Source: Halogeometricum sp. S3BR5-2
Lineage (GTDB): Archaea > Halobacteriota > Halobacteria > Halobacteriales > Haloferacaceae
Length of the DNA stretch: 64,000 bases
Reading direction: 5' to 3'
Assembly (NCBI RefSeq): GCF_031624635.1
Contig: NZ_JAMQOQ010000008.1
Span: 1-64,000, forward strand
Shown: one piece after another, positions 58,268 to 64,000 of the stretch
Layout: each line of letters opens with the position of its first letter
Position numbering within the stretch: position 1 is the first letter of the stretch
The notes under the pieces: generated by a model
What the model saw: only the letters and a program-made list of their open reading frames with translations
Database searches by the model: none
What the model was told of the DNA's origin: nothing
Position numbers and translations under genes: made by a program

Positions 58268-60292
58268 CTACCGGTTGAACGAAACTATTTGTTTCGCTCG
58301 ATCCAGAGGGGACGGACCGTCAGTCTCGTTTTTTTCTTCTCCCGATTTGAGATCCTGTTCCGACTCTCGATCCTTGAGAGCGGACTCCAATCGATTCCGT
58401 TCTGCGCGTACCGTGGTTAGTTCCGTTCGGAGCTGGTCAATCTCCGCTTCCAGATCTTCAATTTCCTCTGATTTCTCGTCCAATTCAGACTCGAGTTGCT
58501 CAACCTTCGCTGACAGCAGCCGGTTCTTTTCGCGAAGGTGAACACGGTTCAGGTCACTCGTTGTCTCACCGCTCTCAGGGGCTTCAGTACCCGTTGTCAA
58601 TTCCTCATCCTCCTCTTCCTCTTCGGGCTGGACTGGCTCTCGGCCGTGCTGCAGCCCCGCCGCTTCGATGGCTTCCAATGTCTCGTTGTAGGTTTCGTAC
58701 CCGGGGAATCCCTCGTAGGTTCCTTCCTCACCCTCACGATCGACGAACGCGTCCTCTGGACAGATCTCGAGCGCGACAGCTGCTTTCCGAACGGCCCAGA
58801 AGGGCATCTGGTCGTAGGTTCCGCCGTCGACGCGGTCTGACCCGACGTCTGGAACCCACACCGGAATGTCGTAGCCGGCGCTCCGCAGTTCATCGACGGC
58901 CGCCCAGTAATCCTCCCCATCGAGATCCGCATCGGCGTCGGAGATAATCCCCGTCGCGAGCGCCATTAGCTTCGCCGGCCCGCCCCCGGCGTTCACCTTC
59001 GAATCGCCGAAGGTGTTGGCCTGCTCGTCGACGAAACAGGACTGCCCGCTTTCGCTGTGCCGCCAGCATGGGTCGAACTGCGGCCGCGGCTGGTTTGGAT
59101 CCGTATCGTAGGCATCGCTCGCGTAGTGCCGGGCGATCTCGGTGATGTCGATATTCTCGACAGCCTCGTAGACGTCCTCTTTGAACGGCGTAATGGGCCG
59201 GCCTTCGAGGGCGCCATCGAGTTCTGCCATCCGCTCCTCACGTCGCTGAAGCGCCGCCTCACGCTGTCGCTCTCGCTCCCGTTCCCGCTCGCGCTCCGCT
59301 TCGATCCACGCCTCCAGCGTTGTCCGCCACCCGTCGTGGTCCTCGTACAGATCCGGCCAGAGCGTCGCGACCAGCGAGTCGACGGAGTCTGTGTGCTCAA
59401 CCTGCGTGAGCTCGTCGGCCCAGCTGACGGCCTGCTCGATGAGGGTGTCATCGACGGTCTCGAACGGACGGAGCTCGTAGCGAACGTCGTCGGTCGTGAT
59501 GGGCGTGACGACAGCATCGTGATCAGCGTGAACCGACAGCGGCGGCTTGTACTGCCGATTCTTGTTGTTCACCCAGTCGGGCTGGATGACGTCGCCGGCG
59601 CCGTCGATGCGTTCGTTCACGCGGGCCTCTGCCTCTTGGAGCCACGCGTTCGAGCGGTCGAGAAACTCGTCGAATACCCGTTGGAGCGCATCCGGATCAT
59701 CGCTGAAGTGATCCGCAATCGGGAGCGTGGCCTCCGGGGCTCCGAAAATGTACGCGCCCCCGACGGAGTCCAGCGCATACACAGCGTCTCGCGTGCCGTA
59801 CAGCGTTGCATACTCCTCGATGTAGGCCTCGAGGGTCCGCTCCACGAGGGTACGCGTCTCGGCATCGAGGTGGTCACGTTGCGGCTTGATATCATCAGCG
59901 AGGTCAATATCGCCCCAAGCGGGAACCGCCCGGATGTCGGCATACCCGGGGGTCGGGGGCTCATCCTGCCAGACGGTCGTCCCCTCGGATTGGTCGTACC
60001 GACAAGGTTCCCACCGCTGGAAGGCCGACGGCGTCTTGTAGGTGGTGACGGCATAGAGGGTCCGTTCGAGGCGGTCGTGAATCTCGTCGTAGTCGCGATC
60101 GAGGCGGGTAACCCGCCCGCGCTGCGGATACCCGGCCTTGATCGCCTCCACGTCGTCGTGGTCGCGTTTGATGTACCACCCGACGAAGTCGTTCAGCCCG
60201 ATGGTTGGATAGTCTTTGACGGCCGCCAGCGCCTCGTAGACGGGTTTGGCGCGACGGTAGTGCTCACTGATAGCTGATTTTGAGAGCGTCAT
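58268..60292 (-). CDS. Large plasmid protein, primase-like candidate, with coiled coil
   Basis: A 674-residue protein. The N-terminal 300 residues contain 'GLNDFVGWYIKRDHDDVEAIKAGYP' and 'YALDSVGGAYIFGAPEATLPIADHF', reminiscent of archaeo-eukaryotic primase-polymerases, but I cannot place the catalytic Asp/His set with certainty. Residues about 330-355 are an Arg/Glu helix. A region 'FDPCWRHSESGQSCFVDEQANTFGDSKVNAGGGPAKLMALATGIISD' resembles primase-associated zinc/C-terminal segments. The last 100 residues are a coiled coil. It follows the ATPase gene by 39 bp, with E14 between. Confidence 0.5.
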   Translation of the reverse strand: MTLSKSAISEHYRRAKPVYEALAAVKDYPTIGLNDFVGWYIKRDHDDVEAIKAGYPQRGRVTRLDRDYDEIHDRLERTLYAVTTYKTPSAFQRWEPCRYDQSEGTTVWQDEPPTPGYADIRAVPAWGDIDLADDIKPQRDHLDAETRTLVERTLEAYIEEYATLYGTRDAVYALDSVGGAYIFGAPEATLPIADHFSDDPDALQRVFDEFLDRSNAWLQEAEARVNERIDGAGDVIQPDWVNNKNRQYKPPLSVHADHDAVVTPITTDDVRYELRPFETVDDTLIEQAVSWADELTQVEHTDSVDSLVATLWPDLYEDHDGWRTTLEAWIEAERERERERERQREAALQRREERMAELDGALEGRPITPFKEDVYEAVENIDITEIARHYASDAYDTDPNQPRPQFDPCWRHSESGQSCFVDEQANTFGDSKVNAGGGPAKLMALATGIISDADADLDGEDYWAAVDELRSAGYDIPVWVPDVGSDRVDGGTYDQMPFWAVRKAAVALEICPEDAFVDREGEEGTYEGFPGYETYNETLEAIEAAGLQHGREPVQPEEEEEDEELTTGTEAPESGETTSDLNRVHLREKNRLLSAKVEQLESELDEKSEEIEDLEAEIDQLRTELTTVRAERNRLESALKDRESEQDLKSGEEKNETDGPSPLDRAKQIVSFNR

Positions 60293-60298
60293 CTCGTG

Positions 60299-60325
60299 TG
60301 CTCCTGCACCTCCTGAGCGGGAGCA
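60299..60325 (-). promoter_or_regulatory. Hairpin element E14
   Basis: TGCTCC/GGAGCA arms around a loop with TCAGGAGGTGCA, the best Shine-Dalgarno-like loop in the set. It ends 6 bp before the start codon, in the 39-bp gap after the ATPase gene. Confidence 0.55.
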
Positions 60326-60331
60326 GAACGA

Positions 60332-63300
60332 TTACACACTGACATCGGTCGATTCCTCCCGGTCGCCGGCGTCGGCCAGCTCGATTCCGACGTAACACCG
60401 TTGCGTCTGTCCGTCCAGCCACTTTTTGCCACGCTCGAACTCAGCGTGGTCACGAAGGGCCTGTGTGAACCGGGTTTTCGGCTTCACCTCGTACTCCTCT
60501 GTCGCCGCATACTGCTCGTACGCATCGTAGACATCGGCGACTGCGACGACCCCGTCGTCGGATTCAACGATGCTATCGCGGACGAATGCTTGGATGCCGA
60601 ACGGATCGTTCTCGTGGTCTTCCTGAGTCATGGATTGCTCATCGGCAGGTTCGTCTGGCTCCACACCTGCCAGATGGAGTTCATTATTTTCGATCGCTTC
60701 TGTGAGCGCAGCGAGGTCTTTGGTCGCGTCAGAGTCCGGGGTGTAGAGCTCGAGATTCTGCTCATCCCCGATGACGCCTATCGCATACGAGTCACCCGTG
60801 TACTCCGGAACGGGTAGGTCGGTACTGGGCACGAACGGGCGCTTGACAGGTACCCAGTCCGCTTCGAATGCCTCGCGGGACTCGTAGGTCTCGGGGAGTT
60901 CTCCCGGCCTGAAGACGGTGTATGTCTCGCTCTCGGCGTCGTAGCTGTATGTCGCCGGGAACTGATCTTTCGACACAGCGTCGAAGGAGTCGATCCGGGC
61001 GTGCTGGTCTCCGGCACTATCCTGGAGGACGAACGCACCGTCCCGCTCGAACCAGCGGGTGTGGCGACTGCCGCCAGTGGCCGGTCGGACGGCCGTCACT
61101 CCATCCGCGGCTCGCGCACCACCGTTGAATGTGACGTTGTGGTTCATCGTATACAGCCGCGTCTCACCGGATGAGAGCTGATTTCGCGGCTCGCGGAGGA
61201 TCTTCGCGAGCCGGTCGGCAATCTCGGCAGCCGGTTGATCGTCGTGGTCTGCGACGACGAACAGCGGGATTCGCTCCTGTTCCTGGGCTTTCCGGAGGTT
61301 CGAGAGGACCTTCGCCGGCCGGACGTGGGTGGTGGTTTCGACCTCCACCTGGAGCTCCCTGTCGAGATCCGGATGCGTCGCGATGGCGTCGGGGCGGGAC
61401 TCCCCGTTCTGATCGAGCACCTCCACGGAGAACCCCGTAGTTGCGAGCGACTGCTCGACCGTTTCAAGAACTGAATCGTGGTGCTCGCCCCCGCCGGTCG
61501 GTGACGTTGACGTGTCGGGCGTGGCTGCCTGCTCACCCTCATCCGTGAGCCGACACTGAACTGACGATCCCCCGTCCGGGAGATCGACCTCGATGAGCGA
61601 GGACGCCTCCCGCACCTCCGGAAGCGTCTCGTAGCCCTGCGCCTCGATAGTGCCTTCCTCGATGCGCGAGAGCAGTTCCTCGTCGACGTCCTCGACAGAC
61701 ACCCAGCCGTTCGTTTCGCGGACGTTGTTCGACAGCTGGACGGCGCGGATCGCACGGGCCATCGCGACCTCCAACGGCAGATCGTCGGCGTTCTCCAGAG
61801 CGACGTCAGTCGCCGCGTCACGGCTCTCCACGGTCGTCCCGCCGGCGACCCCGTACTCCTCGCGGGTATGCTCGTGGACGGCCTCCAGGGCGTCTTGGAA
61901 CCGCTCTTCCTGCGCCCCGGTCAGAGGCTGCTCGCTATCGGGATGCCCGGGCGGAATCGGGAGGGGTTCGATACTGAACGGGTCCGGGCCGGTTTCGCCG
62001 AACTCCGGACTCGGGAGCTGAGCGATCCACTCGCCACGCGGGAGTGAACTGATCCGATTCTTGAACTCGACGGGATCCATCGCCTCGTGTGAGAGTGCCT
62101 CGGCGATGTCGGCGTCGACGGCGATCTTCCCGACGAGCGGACTGCCGATGTTGTTCAGGACGTTCAGATAGACCTCGCGGTTGCCAGCCTCCTTCATCTG
62201 CTCGGGGAACTGCGTCACGAGTTCGATGGATAGCCGGAACTCCCGCCCCTTTTCGAGCAGCGTCGTCAGCGTATCCGAGACGACGACGGAGGACGCTTCG
62301 TCGATGAGCAGGTTCGCCACGTAGTCGTCCGGCTTGCGGGCCAGCTCGTCGCCGTCGCGACGCTTGACGGCGTCGTAAAGCTGCGTCAGAATAACGCCGG
62401 TCATCACACGGGCGGCCTCGTCGCGGAGATCGCCGAGGTCGAAGATGACCACCTTGTCCTCGTCGAGGAGGTCGCGGAAGTCGAACTGCGACTGGGTATT
62501 GTTGAAGATCCGTCGGAGGTGGGCGTCCTGCGTGATGTAGTCCATCCGGTTGCTGATGCCACTCACGACGTTCGAGAACGTCGCCGGGTTCGAGCGCAGG
62601 TGTCGCTCCAGTTTCTCCGCGACTTGCGGGTCGCTGGCTCGCGGTGCATCTTCGGGTGTCGAATCTGGTGGGCCGGCGGCATGGAACTGGGTCACCGCCT
62701 GCTCGAACTGGTCGTGGGTGAAGTAGTTCGTATCCTGCCGGAAGTGTCCGTTTTCGAGGCCGTACTCCTCGTCGTACATCGCCTTAATGAGGTACTTGAT
62801 GAGCGTCGGCGAGGCGATGGCGTCCTCGTACCGCTCCGGCCCCATCACGAGCTTGATGAGCTCCTCGTAGTGGTCGGCTTTATCCTGGATCGCGTCGACG
62901 CGACGGACTCCATCCTCGAGCGCCGGCGTAATGTCGAAGAACGCGAAGCCAGGCAGGATGTCAGGCACCGAGAAGTGGAGGACGTTCTCCTCGAGGTCCT
63001 CAGTCCCGAACCGCTTCGCGTGAGCCCGCATATAGTTCTCGGGGAGGTTCCCGCCCTTGGAGTCGATGAGGAACACTGGGCCCGTGGTATGGTCGTACAG
63101 GGAGAGCGCGTCGTTGATCAGCGCGACCGATTTACCGGCGCCGCTCTTCGCGAACCGGCCGACGTGAAACGGCAGCAAATGCGGAGGAATCCGCATCGGC
63201 TCTGACGTGGGCGTGCCGTCCTCCCCGAGCCCGCGGCCGATCGCCATCCCGGAGTCCGTGAACGCATCCATGTGGTCCTGCGCCGGGAGCGGCAGGGGCG

Positions 63301-63988
63301 TCCGGCTCTCGGGTTCGGCGTCGGACCCCCGCCCGCCCTCGGTCGTGAGGTCAGTCGCCGGTGGAACGACCACGAAGTTCGCCAACTCAGCCGGCCCGAG
63401 GACGAGATCGGGTCGTGTTTTCCGCCAGTCGCTCTTGGTAGCCAACGTAGCGTTGAGTACCCGGTCGGCGTGCTTCTTGGCCCGCCGCCCCTTTCGAAGC
63501 CCACGGCGAATGCGCTTCGGTCGGAGTCGATAGTGTGGCCCGTTCAGGTGGTCAAACACGGACCCGATATCGTCGAGACGATGGTCAACCCGCTCTCGTT
63601 GTCGGTCGGAGGTCACGAGAGAAAGTGCCCGCAAATTCACCGTGAACGTGTGCTGTGGCTCCTTCTCGTCGATAGCCTCGACTCGCTCCCGCCCACCGAT
63701 GTCGAGATACCGACGCTGTCGCCCGGTGTTCGACGGGCTCTGTGGTTCGTTCTCCGTATTCCCGAGGAGTTCTCCGAAGAACCAATCGACGACCCGGTCT
63801 TCGCCTTCACGGAGCTTCCGCTGGCGCTCTCGTGCCTCGTGCGTCCAGTCCGATTTCCGCTGAAAGAGTACCTGGAAGGCGATCGGGTGTTCGGCCCGGG
63901 TCAGCTGATCGATGAGTGACGCGAGCGGGGCCCGAGCGTGATCGTCATCGTCGTCTTCCGTATTCGTGAATTGGGGTAGTGTCGTCAT
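60332..63988 (-). CDS. HerA/VirD4-like DNA-transfer ATPase with nuclease-like and winged-helix C-terminal parts
   Basis: A protein of at least 1218 residues. Walker A is 'GRFAKSGAGKSVALINDALS' (from 277), followed by 'GPVFLIDSKGGNLPENYMRAHAKRFG'; Walker B is 'NLLIDEASSVV' (near 560). This is the pattern of HerA/FtsK/VirD4-type DNA pumps. Near residue 870, 'ESRPDAIATHPDLDRELQVEVETTTH' looks like a PD-(D/E)xK-type core. The C-terminus ('FVRDSIVESDDGVVAVADVYDAYEQYAATEEYEVKPKTRFTQAL') resembles the winged helix of D5/primase-helicases. The frame is open upstream of 63988 to the window edge, so the start may lie outside. Probably the coupling or segregation motor of the element. Confidence 0.75.
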   Translation of the reverse strand: MTTLPQFTNTEDDDDDHARAPLASLIDQLTRAEHPIAFQVLFQRKSDWTHEARERQRKLREGEDRVVDWFFGELLGNTENEPQSPSNTGRQRRYLDIGGRERVEAIDEKEPQHTFTVNLRALSLVTSDRQRERVDHRLDDIGSVFDHLNGPHYRLRPKRIRRGLRKGRRAKKHADRVLNATLATKSDWRKTRPDLVLGPAELANFVVVPPATDLTTEGGRGSDAEPESRTPLPLPAQDHMDAFTDSGMAIGRGLGEDGTPTSEPMRIPPHLLPFHVGRFAKSGAGKSVALINDALSLYDHTTGPVFLIDSKGGNLPENYMRAHAKRFGTEDLEENVLHFSVPDILPGFAFFDITPALEDGVRRVDAIQDKADHYEELIKLVMGPERYEDAIASPTLIKYLIKAMYDEEYGLENGHFRQDTNYFTHDQFEQAVTQFHAAGPPDSTPEDAPRASDPQVAEKLERHLRSNPATFSNVVSGISNRMDYITQDAHLRRIFNNTQSQFDFRDLLDEDKVVIFDLGDLRDEAARVMTGVILTQLYDAVKRRDGDELARKPDDYVANLLIDEASSVVVSDTLTTLLEKGREFRLSIELVTQFPEQMKEAGNREVYLNVLNNIGSPLVGKIAVDADIAEALSHEAMDPVEFKNRISSLPRGEWIAQLPSPEFGETGPDPFSIEPLPIPPGHPDSEQPLTGAQEERFQDALEAVHEHTREEYGVAGGTTVESRDAATDVALENADDLPLEVAMARAIRAVQLSNNVRETNGWVSVEDVDEELLSRIEEGTIEAQGYETLPEVREASSLIEVDLPDGGSSVQCRLTDEGEQAATPDTSTSPTGGGEHHDSVLETVEQSLATTGFSVEVLDQNGESRPDAIATHPDLDRELQVEVETTTHVRPAKVLSNLRKAQEQERIPLFVVADHDDQPAAEIADRLAKILREPRNQLSSGETRLYTMNHNVTFNGGARAADGVTAVRPATGGSRHTRWFERDGAFVLQDSAGDQHARIDSFDAVSKDQFPATYSYDAESETYTVFRPGELPETYESREAFEADWVPVKRPFVPSTDLPVPEYTGDSYAIGVIGDEQNLELYTPDSDATKDLAALTEAIENNELHLAGVEPDEPADEQSMTQEDHENDPFGIQAFVRDSIVESDDGVVAVADVYDAYEQYAATEEYEVKPKTRFTQALRDHAEFERGKKWLDGQTQRCYVGIELADAGDREESTDVSV

Positions 63989-64000
63989 CCAGTCTTCCCG

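Noticed and set aside
59057-60277. Plus-strand frame of 406 residues opposite the primase-like gene
   Set aside because: Antisense shadow; the minus-strand frame has a coiled coil and a continuous 674-residue reading frame.
1-64000. CRISPR arrays, rRNA and tRNA genes, Orc1/Cdc6 or RepH initiators, relaxase and integrase genes
   Set aside because: None seen by eye. Regularly spaced direct repeats are absent, and no protein carries the needed motifs.

Overview
The window is haloarchaeal DNA, probably a megaplasmid or an integrated plasmid-like element. The proteins are acidic and Asp/Glu-rich and the coding DNA is GC-rich. Markers include a TFB, an archaeal RPA, HTH_10 and HxlR regulators, a HalOD1 domain, HVO_0649-type zinc fingers, DUF6166/DUF6735-type plasmid proteins and a haloarchaeal TnpB. 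There are no rRNA or tRNA genes, no CRISPR array and no Orc1/Cdc6-type initiator. The two ends are a broken IS630 transposase tail (1-114) and a large HerA/VirD4-like ATPase whose start may lie outside the window.

Two kinds of DNA alternate. The backbone is almost wholly on the minus strand. It consists of short, tightly packed, often overlapping genes for small zinc-ribbon, DUF6166, HNH and hypothetical proteins (4.9-6.1, 16.6-18.9, 22.6-23.6, 26.2-26.8, 28.4-30.2, 33.6-35.3, 45-46.1, 48.9-53.4 and 58.3-64 kb). Its signature is a hairpin element just 5' of at least 13 genes: variable GC-rich arms with kept pairing, around a conserved loop related to A-GGGGTG. The cargo is inserted between backbone operons: metal resistance (CopA, MerA, ZntA-like, MerB), transporters (two APC permeases, PiT, a BASS-type carrier), an aldo-keto reductase/flavodoxin cassette, universal stress proteins, a thiol-redox operon, a TnpB unit, a toxin-antitoxin pair, a candidate second pair, an Mrr-type nuclease and a very large HSP90-like ATPase/DUF3883 protein.

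The mercury system is split. merA with a divergent HxlR regulator lies at 3.0-4.9 kb. merB, a DoxX-like protein, a second closely related HxlR and a Cys-Cys protein lie at 35.5-37.4 kb. The three promoters (merA, merB and the Cys-Cys gene) share a 28-bp box covering the TATA element, always 47-50 bp before the start codon. This suggests one regulon run by Cys-bearing HxlR proteins rather than by MerR or ArsR. Next to it, a SelW-like/glutaredoxin-like/Cys-protein/DoxX/BASS operon is divergent from a four-cysteine HxlR, with two palindromes between them.

From 45 to 64 kb the DNA is plasmid-maintenance-like: TFB, RPA with GC-rich hairpins upstream, a LAGLIDADG protein, zinc-knuckle proteins, a primase-like candidate and the HerA/VirD4-like ATPase. 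Duplicated and decayed pieces (an RPA 3' remnant, a frameshifted zinc-ribbon paralogue, a truncated DUF6166 gene) point to repeated recombination.
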